Shown here: positions 11,125-22,605 of the stretch, piece by piece
How positions within the stretch are numbered: position 1 is the first letter of the stretch
Layout: each line of letters starts with the position of its first letter
NCBI GenBank assembly: GCA_036346405.1
Contig: CM070561.1
Location: 4,094,834 to 4,158,833, forward strand
Direction of reading: 5' to 3'
Source of the DNA: Phyllostachys edulis
Lineage: Eukaryota; Streptophyta; Magnoliopsida; Poales; Poaceae
DNA: 64,000 nucleotides
The notes under the pieces: model-generated
Told to the model about the DNA's origin: nothing
What the model saw: the letters and a program-made list of their open reading frames with translations, nothing else
The model's database searches: none
Translations under genes and position numbers: made by a program

Positions 11125-14100
11125 TGTAACATCCCAGTTTGGTTTGGCCGAATTTGGATTTGAATTCAAAAGTGCAACTCAAATTTTTTCCCTCAATTTC
11201 AAAATTTCTGATTTCATTTCTTCCTTGGGCTCAGCCCAGCCCATTTTCCCTGCCTCCCCTGGCCCTGCCTAGAATGGCCCATGCCACCACCCGCCCGCGC
11301 CTCATGCGTCCAGAGCCCGTAGAGCGTGCTTTGGACCTGGCTAGGCTGTGCCCGTCGCACCGCGCCGCCTCGCCAGAGCCCCAACTCCACATCTACCCCT
11401 CGCCCGGACCCCCCTGTTCCCTCCTCTCCTTCTGTGTGCTCTGACCGCTCCCCGCCAGGCGCCCCACGCCAAGACGCCGAGCCCCCCACACCACCATCAG
11501 CATGCACAACAGAAGGCATGCCCTCAACGGCTCCCTTACCCCTGGCTTTATAAGACAGTCCACCCTCGCCCTTGCCCCCCTCCTCCTCTCCATTTCCCCT
11601 TCTCTCCCTCTCTTTCGCCAGAAAAGCGCGAGCTCCGCTTTCGGCCGCCGCACCGCCGTCGTCATTTCCACCGCTCTAATGAGCCCCTCCCCTCGCCACC
11701 CGCGTCATCTTGTGTTCCGGAGCATAAGGAACTCTCTCCCCCCTACTTAATTTCTCCATTGGTCCGTAGGAACCGTTGGAATCCGCTTCTTCCTCGTCCC
11801 CGGCCAAAATAGCCATTGCCGCCGCCGCGCCACCTCCGATAATTCCCTTCTCGATTCCTCCCTCCTCGAGCACCTTGTCGACATCCCAGAGCTTCTCTGA
11901 CCTTTCTCGGTGCCTTTTTTCTCTCAGGTGATCATCGCCACTAGGAAGCCCCGTCGCCGCCTCGGGTCGTCGTTGCCGGCCACCCTTCGTCCACCTCTAC
12001 CTTCCCTATTCACTCCGGTAGGTTCCCTACTACTCGTAGATGCTCATGCGTGCGAGTTTTTATCAAGGGCACCACTGGGTTGCCGCCGTAGCACCGAGCA
12101 CCACCGCCGCTCTTTTTCACTGCGATGAGCCTTCGTGGGCCTTGCCGTTGGTACCCCTAGGATCGCCCGAGTCGTGGGGTCCCATTTTGGGCATTCCAAA
12201 ACGCCCCCGTAGTCTGGCTCGGCCGCGGCGAGCGCGGCGAGGGACCGCCCGAGAGCTCCTCTGTTTGGTCGGAATCGGACAAGCACTGTTGCAGTCGTCA
12301 TTAAGACCAAATCTTGGTCGTTAGGGCAAAGCGTAGTATTAAGGTTGAGTTAATGAGGCTATGTTAGACTGTCGTTGGGCCCGAAAGATTTAACGGGGGT
12401 AATTAAATCTGGTTGTTCACTGTGAGTCAATGACGATAGGGTCCCACCACCTTAAGTGCACATTGTACCACCTTGTGGACTAGCACAGTGCTTGTGGACC
12501 TTCGGTCCATGCACTATTCACGTGAGCCAAGCCTATGACAGTAAGGCCCCACCTATCAGTAAATGGATTTCTTTAGAAAATTAAAGGAAATAAAATTACT
12601 GTTCAGTGGACCCCACCTGTTAGAGAGAGAATTTCTCTCTCATCTATTTATTTCTAGATTTAATCCAAATTTAAACTTTGGAGAGCCTATTCTCGCTCGT
12701 TTTAGCTCCAAATTTAATGAAATTTGTTTCTAAAATTCAGATCTATCTGTTGGTAGTGGTTTTGTTCAATTTAGAGTTCATTTGAATTTTATTTAGTATT
12801 TATTTGGTTTGCTCGTTTGTTTGTTCTTTTTCAGCGCGATCGTCCGAGTAGAGTTCGAAGACGCGGAAGAGCCCCTGTTCGAGCAAGCACAAGACTTGCA
12901 AGTCCCACCTGCTTTTGAGCCAGGTGAGTCAATATTTTGATCATATTGAACCTACATTTGTGCAAATATATATTTATTTAAATTATCAAATTGCATGTTT
13001 AATTCATTATGCAAATGTAAAACTTTAAGGTAGTTACATACCTACCTGGTACTTAGTATTATTATACTATCCCTGGGCATTTGAATCACATAACCCTTGT
13101 CACCCTAGATAATTTATTGGTAAGTTTGCTAGCTATAGGTCATACTTAAGCGCCATGCTAGTCTTGCTTAAGTACTAGGGCAGTAATTGCCCTAATCATC
13201 ATCTTTAAATCATGAAACTTGTTTTGGGCAGTCATTGGAGGGAAATGACTGGTATATTTGAGATAACCTAGTTTTATACTTCTCAAAACTCTAACAACTT
13301 GTTGTTACCACATCTAGGCGGATGATATGATAGTTGGTGCAGATGTAGCACGAGAAATGATGGTATGTGGTATACACCGCCCTGATAACTTTAATGACTT
13401 AATCCTCTGATGACCTCCCAATATAAAACAGTGCAATCACAAGTCTATAATGGTGTTGACTTGACTAAATAATTTGTATCCACCAGTGCGAGTTGCACCA
13501 TTGGAGTGACCCACGAGTCGTGTCGCTGGTTTTAAGCCGTCGTGGACACGGGTCGTGTCGTTGCTGTAAGCCACCGTGTGGCACAAGAGGGGTCTGGGTG
13601 TGGTAGACGTAACCACCCTCACATGAAACCTTAGCGGGTGTAACTTACACTAGGGGATGCATTGTAAAGGCCTTGTGATGATTTCCTTGATTCACATGTC
13701 TAAGGAAACATGTGAAACACAACAAGCTGATTATCTCTTGTAGGTAAAATATACAGACTCTGCAGAGTATAAACTATTTGAACAGCTGTGCCCACGATCA
13801 AGGGCAGGCATGAGAACTTTCTCGAGTTAGTTTCTATGTTATAAACCTTTGTGGGTGGGATAAAAACTCGTCGGGTGGACGTAACCTGGATTTTTGATTT
13901 TCCTGGGTGGATGTACCCTAGTGATGTTGAGATTGGTGGATGTAACCTTAGTAATCAAAATTAAGCATGTGGTGGATGTAACTTGCACCGTTATAAATAT
14001 TGCACACTTTTACTCTCTTTAATAAAATATGATTTGGTTAAATTGCTAAATCATATGAGTTTCTAATTATTGTAATAAAAATATTGATTTTAGCAAATAA

Positions 14101-14640
14101 AAGAACCTGAGCTATCCTTGTTAAGCCTTGCATGTATAATTATTGCATTATGTGTGTTGGCTAGCGGAGCACTGTTGCTTGTGCTGACTCTTGCTCCCCA
14201 AACCCCTCAGAGCCTGTGGACCAAGGACACTACGCGTTTTATGAAGATCCAGAAGTTGATGGCAATGAAGACGGTGGATATTAGTTTAGTCAATAGTAGT
14301 CTAGGCCTCACCCCAGTCTAGCTCGCTAAGTCGGTGCTTGCGCGCACCAATATTAACCAAGTCTTTGGGCAATATAGGTCGCACACAGGTTACCCCAGTC
14401 GCTTGCCTGAGGCGAGATATGCCTTCCCCTTTTTCTTCCGCTACCGCTTCCGCTTTTATGTAATGTACCCATTTGGCCTGTCGGCCTTATTATAAACTTG
14501 ACCCGATGCGGTCTATGTGAGCTCTGATGTTGTATAATTAATGTATGGTATGGTTTACGTCCTGTATGAAATGATTTAGTGATGTATCTGTGAGCACTAT
14601 CTACTGATTCAGGGAATAGTGCAGAAATCTGGGTCAGACA
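11125..14640 (+). repeat. Long LTR (about 3.5 kb), chromovirus-like
   Basis: Starts TGTAACATCCC and ends GGGTCAGACA, immediately followed by a primer-binding site at 14645. Conserved blocks place it with the other long LTRs of this window: CATTGTAAAGGCCTTG near 13667, CTCTGCAGAGTATAAACTAT near 13760, CTTCCGCTT near 14450, and the CTACTGATTCAGGGAATAG end block. LTRs of this size and start sequence are typical of Tekay/Del-type gypsy elements in grasses. The GC-rich section 11280-12300 is open in several frames, but I see no protein family in it. The 5 bp before (TTTGA) and after (GAGCT) do not match, so this is not a simple solo LTR. Confidence 0.75.
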
Positions 14641-14644
14641 GAGC

Positions 14645-14656
14645 TGGTATCAGAGC
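14645..14656 (+). other. Primer-binding site, tRNA-iMet type
   Basis: TGGTATCAGAGC, complementary to the 3' end of initiator tRNA-Met and used by many plant LTR retrotransposons to prime minus-strand DNA. It lies 4 bp after the LTR end at 14640 and about 130 bp before the copia gag start, so it could belong to either element. Confidence 0.85.
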
Positions 14657-14789
14657 AAGTGAACACAAAGACCCTACCAGGTCCTTTCAAAGAGCTTTGC
14701 TACATCCACACAAAGAAGACTACTAGGAGTTCGTACAATATTACTACGTACATACGAAATTGTACTACCAAATTCAGAATTTCTTTCAC

Positions 14790-14998
14790 GTGGCGTCTCT
14801 GAAGTCTGATTTTTCGCTGTTGGATCGAGATACAAGGTTTTCTCTACGGAAAGTCAAGATACGAGCTGTTCTATCATAGCTCAATTTTGACGACTCTTTT
14901 GGGGATCGACAAGATGTCAGCGACACTATCCGTTGCTGAGAAGCAACGAAAAGATCATAAGGCCTTATCTCAAATTCATCTTCATCTAGCAAATAATA
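14790..14998 (+). pseudogene. Ty1/copia gag, first segment (split by insertions)
   Basis: Reads ASLKSDFSLLDRDTRFSL, then RKVKIRAVL and KDHKALSQIHLHLANN, the characteristic N-terminal half of a copia gag polyprotein (the (K)FDLPLLD...F.LW.VKMRA...ALS.I.L.L pattern). The expected ATG at 14790 is GTG. A stop lies after RAVLS. The frame is cut after LANN by the 14999-20940 insertion and continues in frame at 20941 (ILLEVLKEMTTAALWLKLE). Gag forms the virus-like particle. This copy is dead. Confidence 0.85.
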
Positions 14999-15139
14999 TG
15001 TAACGCCTCGACCAGGAGGCCTCCAGACTTAGTTGCAACAGGACCCAGGAGTCGCAAGAGGAAGATGGAAGATCAAGTGCGAGTCAATAAGAAGAACTCC
15101 AAGACCAGCTCTTGCACCTCCAAATCACCTGTTCAAGAC

Positions 15140-15225
15140 CAGTCCCAGTTGAAGCACTCCGCCACCCCTTTTCTTTCTAGCCTCTCCGAATCTCGGGGTC
15201 GAGATTCCCTTAAGAGAGATAGGTT
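15140..15225 (+). pseudogene. Extreme 3' end of a gypsy pol plus polypurine tract
   Basis: Reads ATPFLSSLSESRGRDSLKRD, matching the last residues after the chromodomain in chromovirus pol. The same CGAATCTCGGGGTC.AGATTC stretch closes the pol remnant at the right edge of the window. It is followed by AGAGAGATAGG and then the LTR start TGTAACACCC, the normal order pol end, polypurine tract, 3' LTR. Confidence 0.65.
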
Positions 15226-16139
15226 TGTAACACCCTGGTTTTCTAAGCCTTTTTGAAAATTTTCAAAATAAAAAGAACCATTTGGTTTTGATGAGAGTTC
15301 AAAGCTTAACTTGATATTTTCAGAATTTGGGTGCTTAAAATGACTAAACCGAACTTCAACTAATCCTAAAGCTTGGTTTATTTGGAGTTGTTCAAGCCCT
15401 GGAGCTGTCTCCCCCTTTTCTCTGCTAGTTCTACTCTCCTTTTAGCCCTACTCTTTCTATCCAGATCTCCTTGAGTTTGGACCTCTCCTCGTGTCCAGAC
15501 TTCCTTTGTGGCCAGACCCCCTTTCTTGTTTGTTTGGGCATTCCTTAATGCCCAGATCTCCTGGTGTCTAGAACCCTCCTATGTGTTTAGACCTCTCTTG
15601 TATCTAGATTTCCCTTGTGTCTAAACCTCCTCTTTGTTGGTTTGAATCTCTTTTCGGGTTTTAAGCCTCCTCTTGATCTAAACCACCTTCATTGTTTAGA
15701 CCTACTTGTGGTCTAGACCTCCTTCTCCGTTTAAATCCTCCCTTGGTTTTGACCTCTCCTTTGGGTCACGACCACCCTCGAGGTGTTCCAATCTCGGGTT
15801 TGTGTTTCAAATGCCTTTGAAATCCAAGATTCAAATTTGGGTTGAATTCCCCCTTTGTTTGAACCTCCTCGTGTTCATTTGAATTTCCTCAAGCTCAATT
15901 GGAGCTCCCTGTGTTCATTTGGACCTCTCCGTGTCCATCTGAACCTCTCTTGAACCTCCCTCGCGTCCGTTCGGACCTCCCGCGTGTTCCAGACCTTCAT
16001 CTCTTGTGGACCGTCCGATCCATGTTGGACGGCCCGATCTTGTTGGCACAATTGGCTGGTCTGAACATCCTCATCACTTTGTTCCGTCCAATCGTAATCT
16101 GGCAGCCCCCGCTCCTCCGCACCTTTCCTCTCTGTTGCT

Positions 16140-16600
16140 CCACCTCCCCTTGTTCCATCTCGACCGTTGAGACCTCCACTGTGTTGGTCTTGACCGTCGA
16201 GATCTCATTTGGCTTCATCTTGACCATTGAGATCTCCTCTGTGTTGGTCTTGACCGTTGCGATCTCCTTTGGCTTTATCTTGACTGTTGAGACCTCCTTT
16301 GTGTTGGTCTTGACCGTCGAGATCTCCTTCGGCTTCATCTTGACCATTGAGATCTCCCCTGTATTGGTCTTGATCGTCGAGATCTCCCTCGGCTTCATCC
16401 TGGCCGTCAGGACCTCCCTTTGATTCCATCTTGGCCGTCAGGATCTCCTTTGAGTTCATCCTGACCGTCAGGACCTTCTTTGATTTCCATCTTAACCGTC
16501 AAGACCTCCTTCGAGTTCATCTTGACCGTTGAGTCTTGACCGTTGAGACCTCCTTGATCTTCTCTTGACCGTCGAGATCTCCTTTGAGTTCATCCTTGTC
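16140..16600. repeat. 60-bp tandem array
   Basis: Core units TTGACCGTCGAGATCTCCTT and TTGGTCTTGACC alternate. The forward frame is open over 15899-16423 with a 20-residue period (TVEISFGFILTIEISSVLVL-like), which comes from the repeat being a multiple of three and not from a protein family. Confidence 0.75.
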
Positions 16601-17204
16601 GCCAAGACCTCATTTGAACCATCTTCTGTGCATCTCCTCCGTTGGAACCCTCTCCCTTTGGAACCCCTCCGCCTAGACCTCCCTTCGTTTGGATCTGATG
16701 GTCCAGACCTCCCTTCATTTGGATTTGAGGGCCTAGACCTCCCCGTGGCTTAGACCTCCTTCCAGTCTAAGATCTCCCCGCGCGGCTCAGCTTCACGCCT
16801 TCGTTTGGAACCGCCCAATTTGCATTGGACGGCCTGATCTTATGGCACATTCGGCTAGTCTGAACGTCCCATCCTTTTTGAGCCACCCGATCTGAATCAG
16901 ACGGCTCTGTTTCACTGCGCCTTTCTTTTTGCCCTTTCGACCTCCTTCCCTTCAGGATCTCGTGGTCTATTTGTAAAGACCACCTTTGTGGGATTTCCTC
17001 AGGACCTCTTTGTCCTCCCGACCTCTGGTCTTTTTGTAAAAGACCACCCCTTAGTCTTTTCGCAAGACCACCCTTGTGGGTCAAGACCCCCCTGTCTGCA
17101 GGACCTCTTTATCCTTTATACCTCCTTGTCCTTTGGACCTCTTAGCCTTTCAGACCTCCTCAAAGATCTCCCTTGATCTCGTAGGATCTCCCTGTCCAGC
17201 GGAC

Positions 17205-18165
17205 CTCCTCTATGGTTTTTGCAAAGACCACCCTCTGTGGTCTCTTTGCGAAGACCACCCCTTGTGGTCTTTTTTGCAAAGACCACCCTGCAGTCACGAC
17301 CTCCCCTTGGGTCAGGACCCTCCTCTTGACTAGACTGTTTCCCCAGTTTGACTGGCTCCACATGTCAGTCCTGCTCACCTTTATTTTTCTCCGCCACATA
17401 AGCCCCTTGTGCATTTAATGCTGGTTGTGTCACATTAAATACGGTCACTTACGTGGTCACTTGTGTGGCACCTTGTTCTCTCTCCTTGTTCCCTTCTTTC
17501 TCAGCATGTCTTGGTTTGTTGTCTTTCACCAGATCGGTTGTGACACCTGCCCTGACTCCTACCTACCTTTGACTCATCCGTCTCTAAGGTTTTCAGTGAT
17601 TCTCTTTATAAACAACTTGAGCAGCCCCTCTCATCACCATATTTCCACACTTATCTCTTTTTGCTCCTGCTCAGTTGCTTTGCGTTGAAGCTTCGTCGCC
17701 AAGGACTCTAACAGAACCTCCTTCGCCGCCTCCTTGCCGTCAGCGATTCCACCGGAGCTTCTGCGACATCCTCGCTGCCACCGCCAGCTGGATTACCGTC
17801 CAGCTATTGGACCAGCTCCTTCATCTTGTCCTCAAACTCGTTCTCGGCCTTGGTAAGTTCCTTCATACCTTGTTCTTTCTTTTATTTCTACGACTGCACC
17901 GTGTAGTCGTATCCTCCTCAGAACCATCGCGTGGTCTTTTTGCAAAGATCACTCTCTCGGTCTGTGTGCAAAGACCACCTCCCTGGTCTTTTGCATAGAC
18001 CACCTCCTTGGTCGTTTTGCAAAGACCACCCTCTCGGTCTTCTGCATGGACCACCTCCTCGGTCCTTTTTGCAAAGACCACCCTCTTGGCCTTAGCTGGT
18101 CTTTTGCAAAGACCACCCATTTTGGCCTTTCTTGTAAAGACCACCCTCCCATCGGACCTCCTCTG
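17205..18165. repeat. Two clusters of hairpin units GGTCTTTTTGCAAAGACC
   Basis: Clusters at about 17205-17290 and 17930-18150 hold roughly 12 units of about 30 bp. Many contain the perfect hairpin GGTCTTT-TTGC-AAAGACC, separated by ACC(A/T)CCC spacers. Single copies also occur near 16970-17070. Confidence 0.75.
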
Positions 18166-19365
18166 GAGAGCCCTTTTCTAATTTTTCTTGTTTTGTTCTT
18201 TGCTATTCGGTTTGATTGGAGTTTATTTGGGTCTTATTTGGTTGTTATTTGGTTTTGCTTTGCTTCATTCTCGTGTAGATTGCGTCGTCTCCAGGGTGCC
18301 CGAGCTTTGTGAAGGAATATATCCTTAAGCTTTCGAGCAAGGCAAGTTACACCCTTGATCATATTGAACCCAGTATTTCAAATTAATTAAGTTGTGTTTT
18401 AAATTATTACTCCATGCTTATTTCAATTCAAGTAATTTATATCCATGTTTTAACTTTGTAGTTATTCCTAATTCCTTTGCACAACCAGATTTGATTGATG
18501 AATTGATCACCCCCTTGTCACCATAGTAAAGGCTGGTTGGTACATTAGTATAAACCAGCATGTGTTGCTAAACTTTGAGCTTAGACATGCTTAGACTAAA
18601 ATTCTTGTTTTGGGATATCTTATTGCCAAAAGACCAATGTTGTCTAAATATTTTAATCCATGACATTGGGTTGTCGTGGTAGTTTGCAAATGTTTTGAAC
18701 AACAAGGAAAAAAGAAAATTGGTTTGGACTTAGGCGAATTAGCTGTCTGGTTGGTGCATGTCTATGCACGGGATCGTGTCATCTCTATGGCCCGTGCCCA
18801 GGGTTTGTGGAAGTCGCCTAGGTCAATTGAGGACAGGCCTTTGAGCGTTCCTTTGCTGTGACTATAATGGGCTATGCCTCACCGTGCAACCACATGTCCT
18901 GAGTATGGGGAGGGGACCTAGCTAATTAATTTGCAAAGTTCCACCGCGGTTGTTCCAATGGTTGAGTTGGGTGGTCCTTCATGACCTACGTACATGCATT
19001 CCCACTAGCGCAAGAGGGGGCTTTTCCGGTGGGTTTCTATCCAATGGAAGTGAAACCTTAGCGAGGAGGGGCTACGGTGGAATGGAGCATTGTAAAGGCC
19101 TTGTTATGAACTCTAGACCTCTTACCTTCGGCAGGAGAGGTAGTATTGACGAATGCCAAACAAACTAGAGGAATCATGTCATGTGGATAAAGTGTACAAC
19201 CTCTGCAGAGTGAAAACTATTCGAATAGTTGTGTCCATGGTCATGGACATGCTGGCAAAGCCACTCAAAGTTAGACTTGGTTTTGTTTTCAAAAGGTTTG
19301 GTGAAATGGTTTTGGGATTTCTATCCTGTGGGTTTGGGCGGGGAACCTTGTGATAGGAGAGTATC

Positions 19366-20145
19366 TGACGAGGATCTATTAATCCTCATTTTATCTTGTA
19401 TCTATAATTCTTGTTATGGATAAATATGATGTCATGTGGTCCCTAGGTATATCCCTTATATTTACAAGGGAGAAGCCTACCAGGTGGTCGTAAGTTCTTT
19501 TACGACCACCCCCATAGTCGTAAGTCTTGCTACGACTACCTTATGGTTGTAAGTTCTTCTCGATCATTATCCATCGTAAGTTATTCTACGACTACCCCAT
19601 CGTCAGTAAGCTCTTCTCGACCGTGTCGCCTAAGACCACCTTATGATCAATAAAACCTCTGAGACGAGTGGGTCCAATTGATTAAGGAATCCAAGCGATC
19701 AACATACCGTTATTCTACTGAGTAATAGCACGTAATATCCCATTATCTCGACAAATAATCGCGAGGCGGCATGAAGGAGTTAACACTCGGAGATTATCGC
19801 AAACATGCGCTCATTCTGAGACATGATGAGGCGCCTCTTCACTGGAGAAACGGCTACTCCTTCATGATTATATAAAGGCGGCGATCGAGATGAAAGGAGG
19901 AGGCAATCGGAGAACACAAAGAGTAAACCGAAGACATGCAATCGCCTTCGTAATAGTCTTAGTCTTTTCTCCCGATTGTACAAGATACACTCAATATCAT
20001 ACACACACAGAGTAGGGTTGTTATTCTCCCGGAGAAGGCTGAACTCATATAAAAATACCCGTGTCAATCTCTCTGCGTGATTCCATTCTAGGAGACCCCG
20101 TGAATCAAACAATCTTTACATAATATCGGTTCTAAAACACCGACA
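19366..20145 (+). mobile_element. Solo LTR, Tat-type gypsy family
   Basis: 780 bp, from TGACGAGGATCT to CACCGACA, flanked by a perfect 5-bp target duplication GTATC (19361-19365 and 20146-20150). A TATATAAAGGC promoter box lies near 19872. Units of the CGTAAGTTCTTCTACGACCA hairpin array occupy about 19485-19625. It is closely related to the solo LTR at 42981-43774 and, in reverse orientation, to the LTRs of the Tat element at 21226-28453. Solo LTRs arise by recombination between the two LTRs of a full element. Confidence 0.9.
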
Positions 20146-20940
20146 GTATCCTTCACCACTTGCTGATGAAAGTTATCCAACTATAAAATTAAATTTTTGG
20201 AAAATGAATTTTAATTATATGTGTAACTGCCTTGGAACTTAGTAGTTGTATTTTAATGAAACTTGGCTTTATGCAAATCAACCATATTAAGCCATCCTTT
20301 GAGATATCCACATACGCATGCCATTCTGTTATCTGACGGGTGTAACTTGCGAGCATGGTTGTTGTGCTCACTCTTTCTTGATATTGTTTTTAGCAGGGGA
20401 AAGAGAGCTTGAGGTGGCCTGCGTAGGGGACCAAGAGGTCCTGGTCGACTAGGATGCGTCCTCTAGCCGATTGCCTATGGTGTATCGGGTGACCTGCCTG
20501 TATAATCTTCTGATGTAATTTGTTTTCTGGCATGTAAGCCCTCTTGTAATCAACTCCTTTGTTATTAATAAAGTACATGTTGGATGTTTGTTACCACTGT
20601 TGTATGCTGTGCGAGCTAGCCACTGATCCTTAGGACTAGTTCGGTTTGCACAGAGGACTTAGAGTCATGCCAAGTCTCACGACCTCCTCAGGCTTGGTCT
20701 CTTGACTTCCCCTGGGACAGGTCGTGGCATTTGGGATCACCCCATGTCCCACGCCCACCTTCGGACCTCCGGGTGGTCTTGAGGACCTCTCGTGTCTTGA
20801 GGACCTCTCGAGTCTAGTCGTGTTTGGGTCCTCCACAGGCCCGGCTATGCCAGACTTGGAGACCTCCTGGTTTGGCCATGATAGGACCTCCTGGGTCCTG
20901 TTGCAGCTAGGTCTGGAGGCCTCCTGGTCGAGGCGTTACA

Positions 20941-21220
20941 CAATATTTTGCTAGAGGTTTTGAAGGAGATGACTACCGCCGCGTTATGGTTGAAGCTAGA
21001 GCATATTTGTATGACTAAGGAGGCAAGATGCATCTAAATTAGAAGCTTTATTCGCACAAGATGATGGAGGACAAATCAGTGTTGAACCACTTGATAGTGT
21101 TCAAAAAAGTTGTTGACCTCGAACTTATGGATGTAAAACATGATGATAAGGATTTGGATCTTATTCTACTATGTTTGCTGCTAATTTGTACTCCACATTT
21201 AGAGATACTGTTCTATATAG
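20941..21220 (+). pseudogene. Ty1/copia gag, middle segment
   Basis: Continues the gag begun at 14790: ILLEVLKEMTTAALWLKLE, then (after a frameshift) YMTK-equivalent sequence, then KMMEDKSVLNHLIVFKKVVD and DVKHDDKDLDLILLCLL, matching the UBN2-type gag of copia elements. It stops at LY(S) where the Tat element inserted. The next residues, (S)RDTLTL, resume at 28454. At least two frameshifts are present. Confidence 0.85.
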
Positions 21221-21225
21221 CTGAG

Positions 21226-22050
21226 TGTCGGTGTTTTAGGACCGATCTTACGTAATGATTATTTGATTCGGGGGGTCTCGAAGACTCAAATCACGCAGAG
21301 AGAATGACACATGGATTTTTATATAGGTTCAGGCCTTCTTCCAAGAGAATAGCAACCCTACTCCTGTGTGGATATATTGAGTATGTTGGTTATAGATTAA
21401 GAGAAAGACTCAAATGTCATGTCTTGTGCTCTTGATTGCCCCTCTCTCCTTCTCTCTCCTGATGATCTTGTCTTTTATATAGTACTTGAAGTGGGCGTCC
21501 ATTTCTCCAGTCCAAAGGTCGCCTCAACGCTTTAGATGTTGGAGCAGTTACTTGAGATTATTACTGGAGTTGTAAACGTTCTCACGTCGCCAGGCAGTTA
21601 TCATCAGGACAGAGGGTTAAATGTGCAGTTATTCCAGAGAATAACTGCATAATTAACTACCCATATCTTTAAATATGGTATAGAAGATTTCATAATCGAC
21701 CAGGCCAACATGTTTGTAAGATCCATCGATTAGGGACTGGTCGTAGAAGAACTTACGACCAAGTGATGGTCGTAGTAAAGCTTATGACCACAGACTGATC
21801 ATAGGGGGACTTACGATCAGGGGATCGTCGTAGAAGAGCTTACGACTAGGGAATGGTTGTAGAAGAACTTACGACCATGAGGTAGTCGTAGAAGGATTTA
21901 CGACTATGGGGTGGTCGTAGAAGAACTTACGACCTCCAGCTCCTCCCTTACGAACGTTAAGGGGTATACTCAAGAACCATATGATGGTACGATTATCCAT
22001 AATAATAATTATAGATAAATAATTAAATGAGTATTATTAGATCATCGTCA
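21226..22050 (-). repeat. 3' LTR of the Tat element
   Basis: TGTCGGTG...ATCGTCA on the plus strand. A hairpin-unit array (GTCGTAG(A/T)A...CTTACGAC) covers 21736-21935, with about ten half-units in alternating spelling. It shares family identity with the solo LTRs at 19366 and 42981. Confidence 0.85.
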
Positions 22051-22605
22051 TCTAGCCCTCCAGTTTCAAGTGAAAATAACTTACTTGGAAAAGGAGCCAT
22101 AGATGATCTAATGACCAGAAGACGGTCGTAGAACAGTGGTCGAAGGAAAGACTTTTCGATTGGTATTTCATTTAACCAGAAATTGACTTGTTCAAGAAGG
22201 TTGTAGAAAATCTTACGACTACAAAGTGGTCGTAGTATGGTGATCGGAAGTAAAACATTTCCGATTGGTATTTCATTTGACCAGAAATAGACTTAGTCAA
22301 GAAGGTAATTTCGTTTGAGGTGTAAAGACAGACTCGGTTTTCTCGAACAGACAAATTTAAGAATCTTAATCGACTCTCATAGACCTGTCTGTTGGAGCAG
22401 TTCCCGAAGAGGTGACAACTGTTGGGTTGCCACATCTTTAACCCAAGTGCGCGGTTATAAAAATTTACCGTGGGTGTGATTTTAGGGTTATTACTTTTCC
22501 GCAATCACTCTAACTGTTCATCGAGCTCTTGTATTCTCTACTGTCGACCAAATCGTACGCCCTCTTGAGACCTTTCCAAGTCCAAATCTCCCTTTCTTGA
22601 GAAAC

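Larger units (their letters stand above)
15226..20660 (+). repeat. Second long LTR (gypsy), interrupted by a solo LTR
   Basis: Starts TGTAACACCCTGG just after a polypurine tract. Shared blocks with the 11125 LTR include TTGATCATATTGAAC near 18355, CATTGTAAAGGCCTTG near 19089 and CTCTGCAGAGTGAAAACTATTCGAATAG near 19201. Its end is unclear: the ACTGATCCTTAGGACTAG block near 20622 corresponds to the terminal block of the first LTR, but related sequence with GACCTCC motifs continues to 20940. It is very pyrimidine-rich from 15.4 to 18.1 kb and full of GACCTCC and GGTCTTTTTGCAAAGACC motifs. Confidence 0.6.
14999..20940 (+). mobile_element. Insertion in copia gag with 53-bp inverted termini and gypsy content
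   Basis: Left end TGTAACGCCTCGACCAGGAG... (14999-15051) is the reverse complement of the right end (20888-20940) with two mismatches. The flanking 5 bp are TAATA (14994-14998) and CAATA (20941-20945), an imperfect target duplication. Excising the unit restores copia gag in frame. Inside are a gypsy pol tail and polypurine tract (about 15140-15225), a long LTR from 15226, its tandem arrays, and a nested Tat solo LTR. LTR retrotransposons normally have direct, not inverted, long ends, so the architecture is odd. It may be a rearranged gypsy remnant whose 3' LTR end was also copied inverted at the left. Confidence 0.6.

Noticed and set aside
11348..11812. 154-codon open frame in a GC-rich segment
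   Set aside because: Lies inside a long LTR, Pro/Ser/Arg-rich, open in several frames on both strands; composition artefact.
11125..14640. Solo LTR inserted in the copia 5' region
   Set aside because: Flanking 5-mers TTTGA and GAGCT do not match, and the primer site follows the LTR end directly.
15899..16423. 174-codon hydrophobic frame that looks like a membrane protein
   Set aside because: Direct translation of a 60-bp tandem array in an LTR; periodicity explains it.
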